IMG/VR virus record: IMGVR_UViG_3300010885_019931
Location: 1-48,554 of that record
Origin: a virus
Direction: 5' to 3' (one strand)
DNA length: 48,554 nucleotides
Shown: positions 15,136 through 23,012 of the stretch, one piece after another
Numbering within the stretch: position 1 is the first letter of the stretch
Layout of the letters: every line of letters starts with the position of its first letter
Translations under genes and position numbers: made by a program
Notes under the pieces: model-generated
What the model was told of the DNA's origin: nothing
What the model saw: the letters and a program-made list of their open reading frames with translations, nothing else
Database searches by the model: none

Positions 15136-15749
15136 TAAAATCAGTTATTTTAACAGTTTCAAATAATCAAAAAAATATTGTGCAGTCCGTAGTGAGTGTA
15201 TTGGAAAGCACAATTAGACCAGACAATCTATGTTTGGTTTTCAACTCTGCATCCGACACTCAATGGGAAACATCAAAAGCATTTTTCAAATCGTGCTGCG
15301 GAGGTGGATATGACGAAGAGTATACCAATGATGCCACAATTATCAGTAAAAAAGATCATGGGCTAAATTTAATTGGCATTAAATTAAATAAACTTTTTGA
15401 TCAAGAGTTGAAGAATTATGGTGTGAGCTATCTCTATAGTACAACAGATATATTCTTCACTCTCACAGCAGGAACTGAATATAAGTCAAGTTTTATAGAA
15501 AAGTGCATGGAATACCTAGAAGGGGATATGGTTGGAGCTTGCTATTCTGATTATATAGAAAATAATAAGTACAACTATTTGTCTTCTATGAAAATTGGTC
15601 TAGATCATCAAATTCCAGTAAAAGAAATTGCATTTAAAAAATCAGTCTCGGCAAACACCCCATTCAAAACTGATAATTTTAATGCACTGGCTGAATTCTA
15701 TGCAAGATCTGTAGTACAACATATTCCGGAAGCGTTGTTTGTAATATGA
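15132..15749 (+). CDS. GT-A (family 2-like) glycosyltransferase, possibly inactive
   Basis: 205 residues from ATG 15132, which overlaps the previous stop; a TTG 15 bases earlier is in frame but lacks better support. The opening IKSVILTVSNNQKNIVQSVVSVLEST is the family 2 nucleotide-binding strand and helix. FFTLTAGTEYKSSFIEKCMEYL...VGACYSDYIE matches the region after the catalytic metal site. However, the expected DxD is replaced by AGTE, so metal-dependent catalysis is doubtful. Shorter than usual (250 or more). It may be a structural partner for the neighbours. Confidence 0.55.
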   Translation: MIKSVILTVSNNQKNIVQSVVSVLESTIRPDNLCLVFNSASDTQWETSKAFFKSCCGGGYDEEYTNDATIISKKDHGLNLIGIKLNKLFDQELKNYGVSYLYSTTDIFFTLTAGTEYKSSFIEKCMEYLEGDMVGACYSDYIENNKYNYLSSMKIGLDHQIPVKEIAFKKSVSANTPFKTDNFNALAEFYARSVVQHIPEALFVI

Positions 15750-16441
15750 GTAGATTTACCAGAAAAATTAAAGGAAAAAGTCTTGCTCCAGTACAGGTAG
15801 TGATCCTATCTGCTGGAGTAGGATCTCGCACTAGATCTTATGAGCCAAGATGCTTATTGAAGTATAATAATAAAACAATACTTGACAATCAAATAGAGGT
15901 GATGTATAATTGTTTTCACAATCCTCAAATTACAATAGTTTGTGGATTTGATAGTGGTCGTATAATAAAAAAGATTGGCAAGCAAGCACGCATTGTTGAG
16001 AATACATCTTATGATATAACTAATAATGGAGAAAGTCTTAGACTTGGGGTCAACAATTCTTTATTAGATAATATCATATTCATGCATGGGGATTTAATTA
16101 TTTCCGAAGGGATTTTTGAAAAGATAAACTATGACAAGTCTTTCTTATTAACTGACTCTTTGAATAAGTTTGACGAAAAAGAAGTCGGGGTCACGGTAGT
16201 AAATGGCAAAGCAACAATTTTATCATATAGTTTACCAACCAAGTGGTGTCAAATCGCCTATCTTAATGAGAACGAAACAAATATACTACGTAAATTATTT
16301 CTAAAGCCCGAATTTAACTCAAAAGTATTGTTGACCTTTGAGATTATAAATAAGATAATAGAGAATGGTGGATCATTCAACTGCTATGACATAGGAAATA
16401 ATTTTATAAAAGAAGTAGATAGCTTAAAGGATATAAATTAA
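15746..16441 (+). CDS. sugar/alcohol-phosphate nucleotidyltransferase
   Basis: 231 residues. Signature ILSAGVGSR (20-28), then EPRCLLKYNNKTILDNQIE, corresponds to the LAAGxGxR...PKxLLxxxGKxxL pattern of the NTP-transferase family (GlmU, IspD, LicC type). The lysine normally following the proline is Arg35 here. MHGDLI (Asp116) supplies the metal Asp. These enzymes make activated donors such as NDP-sugars or CDP-alcohols from a phosphate and NTP. Its place among glycosyltransferases suggests that it makes or recharges their donor. The stop shares a base with the next start (TAATG). Confidence 0.75.
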   Translation: MSRFTRKIKGKSLAPVQVVILSAGVGSRTRSYEPRCLLKYNNKTILDNQIEVMYNCFHNPQITIVCGFDSGRIIKKIGKQARIVENTSYDITNNGESLRLGVNNSLLDNIIFMHGDLIISEGIFEKINYDKSFLLTDSLNKFDEKEVGVTVVNGKATILSYSLPTKWCQIAYLNENETNILRKLFLKPEFNSKVLLTFEIINKIIENGGSFNCYDIGNNFIKEVDSLKDIN

Positions 16442-17205
16442 TGAAAATATTAGTAGACCATACACTTACTTCATATGCAAGTCCAGCTATATATTCTGGA
16501 TTTGAAGCATATCAACACAATTCGCAGCTAGTGTCAACATTTGATACTTTTGATAAGGCAAATCCAGATTTATATATTGCGGATAGTGAGCTTTTAACTG
16601 ACTCGGTACTGAAGAATATATCTGAAAGACCCTCATTACAAGTGTGTGTTATCATAAAAAATGATGGTGACAACACTAGAAAATATAAAGACAAGTTTAA
16701 AGAATATTTTGGAAATCTACATCAATGGTTTTCACATTATGATTTTGCAGATCTGTTAGAGTTTAGCAATTCGCAATACGATGCGAAATATAAATCTGAT
16801 CTAGTGTGCATAGATGACCATCTAAATAATATGATTAATGAGATTGTAATTCCGGAAAAGTATATATATAGAATCATCTCCCCAAATTTTGTAAAACATA
16901 ACAATTATTGCGGAGCGGCAAGATCGCAAATAAAGAAGAATGTTTTAAAGTCTTCTAAAATATGCTTAACGTCAGGAGAGAATTTTTATAACGCTATTCT
17001 ATGCGACTGCTATCCAATTATTCCAAAGAGTGCAGAAGATGTTTTAAATCAGATTGACAAAGATCATACCAAGGAAATAAAACAAGTTAAAGAATTTATC
17101 CACGCCGGACATCATAATTTTGATGCTTTGTATAATATTTTAATGTCTGCGAATAGAGAATCAGAAGCAAAGATTGTTAAAGAAAAACTAAAGGAGATTT
17201 TATGA
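16441..17205 (+). CDS. putative glycosyltransferase-related protein
   Basis: 254 residues, no firm family. The C-terminal half contains LKSSKICLTSGENFYNAILC followed by DCYPIIP, which resembles the GT-B donor-domain segment where a helix with acidic residues precedes a conserved CxPI. The EX7E glutamates are not clear. The N-terminal part (MKILVDHTLTSYASP; NPDLYIADSELL) looks like a Rossmann-type strand-helix alternation. Probably a degenerate GT-B member. Coupled to both neighbours by overlapping start and stop codons. Confidence 0.45.
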   Translation: MKILVDHTLTSYASPAIYSGFEAYQHNSQLVSTFDTFDKANPDLYIADSELLTDSVLKNISERPSLQVCVIIKNDGDNTRKYKDKFKEYFGNLHQWFSHYDFADLLEFSNSQYDAKYKSDLVCIDDHLNNMINEIVIPEKYIYRIISPNFVKHNNYCGAARSQIKKNVLKSSKICLTSGENFYNAILCDCYPIIPKSAEDVLNQIDKDHTKEIKQVKEFIHAGHHNFDALYNILMSANRESEAKIVKEKLKEIL

Positions 17206-17651
17206 ATATAGGTTTTGTAGTTAATAATGTTGGAAATTCTGACATGTCATATGATTTAATAAAAACCATTAACAGGCTTGGAGATGATTCTAACGCTTAT
17301 AGCCCATGCATCTTCTTTTCAACCTATGTTCCTCCAGTTATGAACCCGATGTGTTTGTCCATGAATATTTCTGGCTTATCAAGCTTTACTGGAATTGCAG
17401 TGGCGACTAGTTTAGAAACTGCTGATATACTATACAGAAATAGCTCCAATACTAAAAATTATCTTTATCTCTGGGATTTACAATGGTTGTATAATGCAGT
17501 TAACTATGAGATGTGTGTTACTATTCTTGACTCTTTTGAAAAGATATTTGTGAGAAGCGAATCACATCAAAAGATTGTTAACAACTACATCAATAAAAAT
17601 AATATTTCTATAGCGAAGAACATGGATGAATTACTTAAATGCTTGACTTAA
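17202..17651 (+). CDS. short GT-B N-domain-like protein
   Basis: 149 residues, preceded by AAGGAGATTTT. It starts MNIGFVVNNVGNSDMSYDLIKTINRL and includes strands and a SSNTKNYLYLWDLQWL stretch, as in the acceptor-binding N-domain of GT-B enzymes. A donor domain is missing. It ends where the next gene, a homing-type endonuclease, begins (13-base overlap). It could be a whole small protein or a glycosyltransferase shortened by insertion of that endonuclease. A homologue from a related phage without the endonuclease would tell. Confidence 0.45.
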   Translation: MNIGFVVNNVGNSDMSYDLIKTINRLGDDSNAYSPCIFFSTYVPPVMNPMCLSMNISGLSSFTGIAVATSLETADILYRNSSNTKNYLYLWDLQWLYNAVNYEMCVTILDSFEKIFVRSESHQKIVNNYINKNNISIAKNMDELLKCLT

Positions 17652-18415
17652 AAAAAATATGTGAGTTGTATGACAATGGTAGTAGCATAAGAGAAATTGC
17701 TATGCTATACGAAACTTATCCCAATAAAATATCTAGAGCTTTAAAAAAATCTGGCAAAGAACTGCGATCCAGAGAAGAGGCGGCCAAAGTAGCAGTAGAC
17801 GCTGGCAAAATAAAGCCACCTATGCTTGGGAAAAAGCGAACTCAAGAAGAGAAAGATAATATCAGCGTTAAGAGATCCAAAAAATGGAGAGAAATGGCTG
17901 ATAAAGATTTAGAAATTTTTCGTCAAGCTGCAAAAGAAAGATGGGATTCTTTGAGTGTCCAAGATAGAATAGATAACCAAAGAAAAGCTGGCGAAGCACT
18001 CAGGCGAGCTAGCGTTGAGGGATCAAAAGCAGAAAAATTTCTATACGAGAGATTGACAAAAGAGGGGTATGACGTTATAATACATAAGACAGGACTGATC
18101 CCCGGACAGAAATATGAGGTGGACCTTTTTATGCCTTCAATGCTAATAGCAATTGAAATAGATGGCCCACAACACTTTTTACCTGTATACGGGGAAGAAA
18201 ATCTAAGAAGAAATATCAAATACGACTCAATTAAAAACGGAGCATTGCTTGGACGTGGAATGTGTGTTATAAGGGTAAAGTATATGCTTAGACATAATTC
18301 CCAAAGTTCAAATGTAAAGCTGTTCGAGCTTGTATTAAATACAGTTAAGCAAATTGAAGCTAAATTTCCAGAACCACAAGATAGATTTATTGAATTGGAG
18401 ATATCAAATGATTGA
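17639..18415 (+). CDS. homing-type endonuclease: HTH, NUMOD3-like and DUF559/Vsr-like nuclease
   Basis: 258 residues. Order of parts: helix-turn-helix (LKKICELYDNGSSIREIAML, residues 3-22 and on), a NUMOD3-like basic repeat (GKKRTQEEKDNISVKRSKKW, about 64-83), a charged helical spacer, then a PD-(D/E)XK nuclease of the DUF559/Vsr type with YEVDLF (Asp162), IAIEIDGPQHF (Glu173, Asp175, His179) and VIRVKY. This domain combination is typical of free-standing homing endonucleases in phages. It sits between the sugar cassette and the annealing-protein gene, overlapping both. No good ribosome site precedes the ATG at 17639, so translation may depend on coupling. Confidence 0.75.
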   Translation: MLDLKKICELYDNGSSIREIAMLYETYPNKISRALKKSGKELRSREEAAKVAVDAGKIKPPMLGKKRTQEEKDNISVKRSKKWREMADKDLEIFRQAAKERWDSLSVQDRIDNQRKAGEALRRASVEGSKAEKFLYERLTKEGYDVIIHKTGLIPGQKYEVDLFMPSMLIAIEIDGPQHFLPVYGEENLRRNIKYDSIKNGALLGRGMCVIRVKYMLRHNSQSSNVKLFELVLNTVKQIEAKFPEPQDRFIELEISND

Positions 18416-19211
18416 CGAAACATCAGATTTATATAATTCAGAAGTTGGAAGAGACGATAATATTTTTGATCTAGACGTTCCAACAACAAATAAGATTGAA
18501 GCTGCGAATGATACGCCTAGCCAATTAGATCCCGAATGGCATGATTATGTCATGTCAAAGTTTCAGGATTATGAATTAGTTGAAATCAATGGAGATAAGT
18601 ATCCTAACTGTTATGGATTGAGAAGAGTTGTTGAGTTGCTAATTGGTGATATCATTGAGAGTAGACCAACTAGTTTAATTGTATCTGCGGACTCAACTAG
18701 TAATAATCCGGGGCGAGTAACCTGTATTTATGAAGTTACTGTTCGCGATCATGACACTGGGGCATTAAAGAAGTATGGCGATGTCGCAGAAGTGTTTGCC
18801 CTAAACTGTGACGACTTATTCCTTGCTTATCCGGCAGCAACTGCTGTGACCCGTGCAGAGGGTCGCTGCTTGCGTAAATTGCTCAAGGTTCGTTGTGTGG
18901 CAGCAGAAGAGCTTACTCGCAATAAGAACGTAGGAGACGCTGTTAGAGCCGTTATAAAGAGCGCTCCAACCGATGGCTCATATCAAAACAGCAGTGAAGA
19001 TCCAATTACTGGCGCTCAAATTCGAGCGATTCAAAGTAGGTGTAATACTTTGAAGATTAATGTTAGTAAGTTTATTAATAGTATGAAGAGTGGCAAGACA
19101 TACGCTAAGATTGAAGACATTAATAAATCTGATGCAAGCGACATGATTAAGTTGCTTAACGTATATCAGAATAATAGTGAACCAATTCCGATAAATATCT
19201 TAGGAGAATAG
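18408..19211 (+). CDS. probable single-strand annealing recombinase-like protein
   Basis: 267 residues from ATG 18408 (TTGGAG upstream; a longer frame from 18354 overlaps the endonuclease). The core YPNCYGLRRVVELLIGDI, then strands and AYPAATAVTRAEGRCLRKLLKVR, resembles phage recombination mediators of the Rad52/ERF-like group, in which a conserved helix with TxAEGRALRK follows a short beta-sheet. The C-terminal SSEDPITGAQIRAIQSRC is the small helical tail often seen on such proteins. The N-terminal 40 residues are acidic and disordered. Working with the Cas4-like nuclease and SSB would give a recombination system, but the family assignment is from resemblance only. The segment around 18690-18930 is richer in G+C than its surroundings. 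Confidence 0.5.
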   Translation: MIDETSDLYNSEVGRDDNIFDLDVPTTNKIEAANDTPSQLDPEWHDYVMSKFQDYELVEINGDKYPNCYGLRRVVELLIGDIIESRPTSLIVSADSTSNNPGRVTCIYEVTVRDHDTGALKKYGDVAEVFALNCDDLFLAYPAATAVTRAEGRCLRKLLKVRCVAAEELTRNKNVGDAVRAVIKSAPTDGSYQNSSEDPITGAQIRAIQSRCNTLKINVSKFINSMKSGKTYAKIEDINKSDASDMIKLLNVYQNNSEPIPINILGE

Positions 19212-19212
19212 A

Positions 19213-19557
19213 ATGAGTTTTACAGTTTCGCAAACAGTTGGCAATGTAACTATTGGTGTTGAAGCAGATAAGATGACAGACGCCTTCAAAGATCTGTCTA
19301 ATCTTGAAGAAGTATTTGCCATTCCCGCATGTGGCAAGTGCGGTAATGAGAATCTGTCGCACGTAGTGAGAAAAGATACCGAAGAAAATGAATACTATGA
19401 ATTGCGATGCACTAATCGTAATTGCAGAGCTAGACTTTCCTTTGGTGTTCATAAAAAGGGAGGTGGCCTATTTCCGAAACGAAAAGATAAAGATGATAAA
19501 TGGTTACCAGATGGCGGATGGATGAGATGGGATAAAGAGCAAAATAAAGAAGTTTAA
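19213..19557 (+). CDS. zinc-ribbon protein
   Basis: 114 residues, last gene of the rightward arm. CGKC (Cys40, Cys43) and RCTNRNC (Cys66, Cys71) form a single zinc ribbon. The C-terminal end has GGGLFPKRKD and LPDGGWMRWD, a basic patch followed by a Trp-rich motif. It begins two bases after the previous stop and ends just before the terminator. The role is unknown; nucleic-acid binding is plausible because of the ribbon and the preceding recombination gene. Confidence 0.65.
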   Translation: MSFTVSQTVGNVTIGVEADKMTDAFKDLSNLEEVFAIPACGKCGNENLSHVVRKDTEENEYYELRCTNRNCRARLSFGVHKKGGGLFPKRKDKDDKWLPDGGWMRWDKEQNKEV

Positions 19558-19558
19558 A

Positions 19559-19590
19559 CAAAAAACCCCGGTTTGATCCGGGGTTTTTTT
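19559..19590. terminator. bidirectional rho-independent terminator
   Basis: A 6-bp all-G+C stem, CCCCGG (19566-19571) with CCGGGG (19578-19583), and a 6-base loop. An A-tract lies to the left and a run of seven T to the right, so both strands read as stem plus U-tract. It lies exactly between the two converging gene blocks and should end the rightward early operon and the leftward tail operon. Confidence 0.92.
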
Positions 19591-19594
19591 ATTG

Positions 19595-19655
19595 CCATAG
19601 TTTGACGCTGCTCGTCTTCAACTATGGAACGAGAATGAGTCGCGGTTCGAAGCAG
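19595..19655. other. non-coding inverted-repeat region next to the terminator
   Basis: An 8-bp perfect inverted repeat, CCATAGTT (19595-19602) with AACTATGG (19620-19627), overlaps an alternative stem GCTGC-TCGT (from 19607) with ACGA (19629-19632) and GCAGC (19651-19655). A GGTTCGAA (19644-19651) resembles a tRNA T-loop, but no cloverleaf can be drawn. It could be a short structured RNA, a recombination site or the processed 3' tail of the leftward transcript. I see no frame here. Confidence 0.3.
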
Positions 19656-19684
19656 CAAAAAGACCGCCATCTATTCTCTCAATA

Positions 19685-20653
19685 TTATAAATATTCTAAA
19701 CTAACGTACATGCCATATTGAGTCTTTGATCCGATACTCGTTGGAGCAGCAGAGATAGCAACTCTCCATGTGTGATATGAATCAGCGCCAGTTCCACCAT
19801 ACATCTTAGACATATTTGTTGAAGTGCCACTTGCGGCAGCAGTTCCAGCGCCAAAATATGGTGCAACCTGATATGTTGCATTTACATATTGGAAAAATTT
19901 TGGATAAAAGTTTCCAGTAGACAAACCAGAGCCACCACTTCCCGGCGAATCTAATAGAGGAACAATAATTCCAGTCCCACCTACTGTTTGCTTGCCCGGA
20001 TACGAAAAAGAAGAAAGATTGATATGGGGGTTTCCGCTATTGGCAGTATCCATTGCTTTGGTAAAGTTAAAAAATCGAACACCAACAGAGTTCTGATAAT
20101 ATGGACTTACATCTGCGCCACCATATGTATAAACATCTTCCCAAGGCGCACCCCACCAAAAGGCATCACCAGATCCACAAACATTAGGAAAATCTACGCC
20201 CGGACTTGATACCCAATTAGCGTATGTAGCACCTCCAAAATTCACAATCTCGGCTACTTTAGTTAAAACTCCACTAGCAGGATTGTCAATATTATCACGG
20301 TCATAAATACGCAGTTGGCAATTTTGAACTCTAACTGCCGTATCAGTAGAAAAGTTAATAGCTAATGTAGCTTCTGTACTATTCATATGAGTTAAAACGC
20401 CAGTGCTTGTTGCTGTGTTATATAACTGCACACCCGACGAACCCCATGTAGCAGGAATATACTTATTATTCCTAATTTGTCCGCCATTGGCTGTGCCAGC
20501 GGCATTTGTTAAAAATGTAGTTCCTTGATAAGATAATAGAGGTACACTTGTACCAAAACCATTAGCTCCATAGAACCCTACTCCCGACCCACCCGTCCCA
20601 GAACCGACAACTTTACTGTTGTCTAGAACTGAAAATGTAATCTGTGTTGCCAT
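19685..20653 (-). CDS. virion structural protein, last gene of the tail operon
   Basis: 322 residues, rich in Gly, Ser, Thr, Asn and aromatic residues with almost no charge clusters, the composition of beta-rich virion proteins. It starts MATQITFSVLDNSKVVGSG and ends GMYVSLEYL. TAGGAGATTTTTTA precedes the ATG. It contains VQNCQLRIYDRDN, a jelly-roll-like strand, and several short Gly-rich loops. No named family is recognised. Its position at the end of the tail gene block suggests a head decoration, tail tip or fibre component. Only 54 bases separate it from the gene before it. Confidence 0.6.
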   Translation of the reverse strand: MATQITFSVLDNSKVVGSGTGGSGVGFYGANGFGTSVPLLSYQGTTFLTNAAGTANGGQIRNNKYIPATWGSSGVQLYNTATSTGVLTHMNSTEATLAINFSTDTAVRVQNCQLRIYDRDNIDNPASGVLTKVAEIVNFGGATYANWVSSPGVDFPNVCGSGDAFWWGAPWEDVYTYGGADVSPYYQNSVGVRFFNFTKAMDTANSGNPHINLSSFSYPGKQTVGGTGIIVPLLDSPGSGGSGLSTGNFYPKFFQYVNATYQVAPYFGAGTAAASGTSTNMSKMYGGTGADSYHTWRVAISAAPTSIGSKTQYGMYVSLEYL

Positions 20654-20662
20654 TAAAAAATC

Positions 20663-20674
20663 TCCTACGTAGGA
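20663..20674. promoter_or_regulatory. 12-bp perfect palindrome over a Shine-Dalgarno
   Basis: TCCTACGTAGGA is fully self-complementary. On the minus strand its right half contains TAGGAG, the ribosome binding site of the 322-residue gene. It may be an operator-like dyad or weak translational control, or chance. No promoter boxes were convincing nearby. Confidence 0.3.
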
Positions 20675-20707
20675 AAATAACTTGGTATACCTATTATTAA
20701 ATACACA

Positions 20708-20932
20708 TTACCACTTGTTTAGTGGACATTTTTCTGAGTTCCATGTGGCTTTTATATTTAGATAGCACCCGCAATTATTACATTGAGTAGTTTCTTTATT
20801 AAAATGCTCACACCCTTTACATATATTTATCCTGCTATTAAAGGTCTCATCGTCTACTTTTTTAAATCCATCCATAGCATGGCCAAAGGCAGCTTTCCCA
20901 AATTTAGCAGCAAGGTTAAAAACATCGCTCAT
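20708..20932 (-). CDS. small Cys-rich (zinc-binding) protein
   Basis: 74 residues. A helical N-terminus (FNLAAKFGKAAFGHAMDGFKK) is followed by a Cys cluster: INICKGCEHF, TTQCNNCGCYL and SEKCPLNKW, six cysteines able to bind one zinc with extra sulfurs. Short proteins with CxxCxxF and CxxCGC are widespread in phages next to structural genes, but their role is not known to me. Its start overlaps the end of the upstream gene (ATGA). Confidence 0.65.
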   Translation of the reverse strand: MSDVFNLAAKFGKAAFGHAMDGFKKVDDETFNSRINICKGCEHFNKETTQCNNCGCYLNIKATWNSEKCPLNKW

Positions 20933-21273
20933 ATGATTAGCTCCGTTATTTCTGCACCTTCAAATTCTGTGTACAATACTGAAATTTGAAAATCTTCTTC
21001 TATATTTTTAAAAGACTTAACAAATAATTTAAATTTATCCAACGCTTCTTTGCCGCAGTCTAAATACATATTTACAGTGTGACTCATAAAAGCTGCCACC
21101 GTAGGCTTAATTAAATTATTTTCAGTACATGCTGTGCATCCACCATCCCTAGACATCGCTTCAACTATTTGTGATCCAGCTTCTTTTAAAAAGAAATACT
21201 CTGGAACCTTGTTGTAAAAATCTTCTAAAGATAATATTTGCTTTATAAACTCCACATCAATTGAAATTTTCAT
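20929..21273 (-). CDS. small hypothetical protein
   Basis: 114 residues, acidic and largely helical. One GGCTACTEN pair of cysteines lies in the middle (residues about 46-49), and DCGKEALDKFKLFVKSF follows. No family is recognised. Preceded by AAAGGAAATTTGT. Coupled by a four-base overlap to the zinc-binding protein after it. Possibly a tail assembly or chaperone-like factor because of its place in the structural operon; this is a guess. Confidence 0.55.
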   Translation of the reverse strand: MKISIDVEFIKQILSLEDFYNKVPEYFFLKEAGSQIVEAMSRDGGCTACTENNLIKPTVAAFMSHTVNMYLDCGKEALDKFKLFVKSFKNIEEDFQISVLYTEFEGAEITELII

Positions 21274-21290
21274 ACAAATTTCCTTTCCTA

Positions 21291-22973
21291 TTAACTAATA
21301 TCATTACAATTAAGTACTACCTCTTGACCACATCCAACATCCCTGACTTCACCGCTGTCCCCAATTTCCAATTTTGTTCCATTACTAAATCGGTAAGATG
21401 GATTTGTTAAAGTTGAAACATACATTTTATTATTTAAACCATAGCCTTTAATCTCAAGTTCATCATTCCATATGCAGCTACAAATTGCTTTTGGGCTACT
21501 GACTTTAGGATCAAGACATTTTTCAACATACATACTTTTTTCTATATTTGGTCCGCCCCCAACAGGGGGAGGAATGATCCCACCCGGAGGAGTGGGAGGA
21601 CTAGATGGGGGTTTAGCAGGAAGACTGACTTTATAAGAGCAATGGCGGCAATCTATAGAACCAGTATAAGTTACCCATCCTTTTGCGGTACAGGCGCAGT
21701 CTGTATTACCCCCAGCTTGATAAGTCCTAGTGTACCAGCCACCATAGCGATGTACATATTGCATTATATCATCATAATCGTTTGCTAAATCGCCTAATTG
21801 TTTTTTAACTTCACTAAGCTCTGGTTTTTCTGGGCATGGCGATTCTTCAGTGCCATAGAATTGCTTTAACCATCCAAAAGAGCAATTATCCCCAGTAATC
21901 CATTGTCCATCAACTTTAGTAGATTTGCATTCCATTTTTAACATTTCAGCACTAAGTGGAAAACCCGAATTCCTCTCAGGCGGAGGATTTAATAATGTAT
22001 TACAGGAAAATCCCATAAAATCAGTTGAGCCACCTCCATAGGGATCGTGACATATTGGCTTGAATTGAGGAGGACCATATGGAAATGTTCCAACTCCCGG
22101 CTCAACATATACAGCTTGATCAACTATAAAGTGATTTAGATTGCGTATCATGCAACTGCCAAAAGTATCGCAACAAGGAGCTTGCGTTGGTTGATATCCT
22201 TCTGATCTATCATTAGGATTTACGCCGCCAGAGTTCATTAAATTCTTTTTTAAGCAATCATAATTATCTTCATTTGCAAATCCTGCCGCTCTTGGATGAC
22301 TGCTGCAAGAGGGCTGATAAGTGGGAAGATACATAAAATTAGGCTTGTGCCGTCTTCCGGACTCAAATGTCCAAGTGGTATCTTTAGGGCAATCGGCAGA
22401 TCCGGCCTTAGTAATTCCCACCATTATCGGCTCTTTTGATCCCGGTAAAGGAGGAAGAAACTTAACGCATCGACCCCCATACTTTAAAAAGTACGACTGA
22501 TTTGCTAGTTTTGCATCGCATCCATTTTCAGTCCATTCCGGATTAAGTCCACATTGACAAGGATATGGCTGTATATCATTAGGAGACAAATTTAAAGTCT
22601 TAAAGGATTGCAGCTTTGCTCCCTTGCCCTTATTTAAGGAGCATACAACTGGTTTAATTGGAGATCCATCAGCATTTGTGGCTGTACTCCCAAAACTCGC
22701 GGACTCAACCATATCCGATGGAATATTTCCTCCGGCTATAGAATTTAATCCATCACTAGTTGCTAATTTTCTCCTAAAATATTGTTTTGAATAATTAAAA
22801 ACAGCAACCTTTTTTCCCAATCCGCTAGCTTGCATGTCATAAGGATTTAATTCATCCGATGACCCAAATGCAAATTGGTACTTAGCTCTTTTTGCATTAA
22901 TGCCTTGGCTTCTTAATATTTTTTGTTCATCTGTTACTTCTGGTGGTTTATTTGTAGGTGCTGGATCAGGCAT
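21291..22973 (-). CDS. Cys-rich virion protein A
   Basis: 560 residues with about 25 cysteines counted by eye (for example PYPCQCGLN, APCCDTFGSC, TDCACTAK, DCRHCSY, AICSCIW), many in CxC or CxxC pairs. This is unusual for a phage structural protein made in the reducing cytoplasm, and suggests metal binding or disulfides after release. A Pro/Gly-rich linker (residues about 460-485, PPSSPPTPP then GGIIPPPVGGG) separates the main part from a C-terminal beta-rich domain. No signal peptide or known family is recognised. The upstream neighbour is also 560 residues and Cys-rich with a Pro linker, so the two may be related in architecture though the sequences differ. Confidence 0.6.
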   Translation of the reverse strand: MPDPAPTNKPPEVTDEQKILRSQGINAKRAKYQFAFGSSDELNPYDMQASGLGKKVAVFNYSKQYFRRKLATSDGLNSIAGGNIPSDMVESASFGSTATNADGSPIKPVVCSLNKGKGAKLQSFKTLNLSPNDIQPYPCQCGLNPEWTENGCDAKLANQSYFLKYGGRCVKFLPPLPGSKEPIMVGITKAGSADCPKDTTWTFESGRRHKPNFMYLPTYQPSCSSHPRAAGFANEDNYDCLKKNLMNSGGVNPNDRSEGYQPTQAPCCDTFGSCMIRNLNHFIVDQAVYVEPGVGTFPYGPPQFKPICHDPYGGGSTDFMGFSCNTLLNPPPERNSGFPLSAEMLKMECKSTKVDGQWITGDNCSFGWLKQFYGTEESPCPEKPELSEVKKQLGDLANDYDDIMQYVHRYGGWYTRTYQAGGNTDCACTAKGWVTYTGSIDCRHCSYKVSLPAKPPSSPPTPPGGIIPPPVGGGPNIEKSMYVEKCLDPKVSSPKAICSCIWNDELEIKGYGLNNKMYVSTLTNPSYRFSNGTKLEIGDSGEVRDVGCGQEVVLNCNDIS

Positions 22974-23012
22974 TTTTTCTCCTTTTCTATATTATAGCAA
23001 ATAATAAAATAT

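Noticed and set aside
19600-19660. tRNA gene
   Set aside because: A T-loop-like GGTTCGAA is present, but acceptor, D and anticodon stems cannot be formed on either strand.
19686-19693. T4-like late promoter TATAAATA
   Set aside because: The match is on the plus strand, pointing away from the tail genes, at the end of a minus-strand gene. Similar strings occur by chance in AT-rich DNA here.
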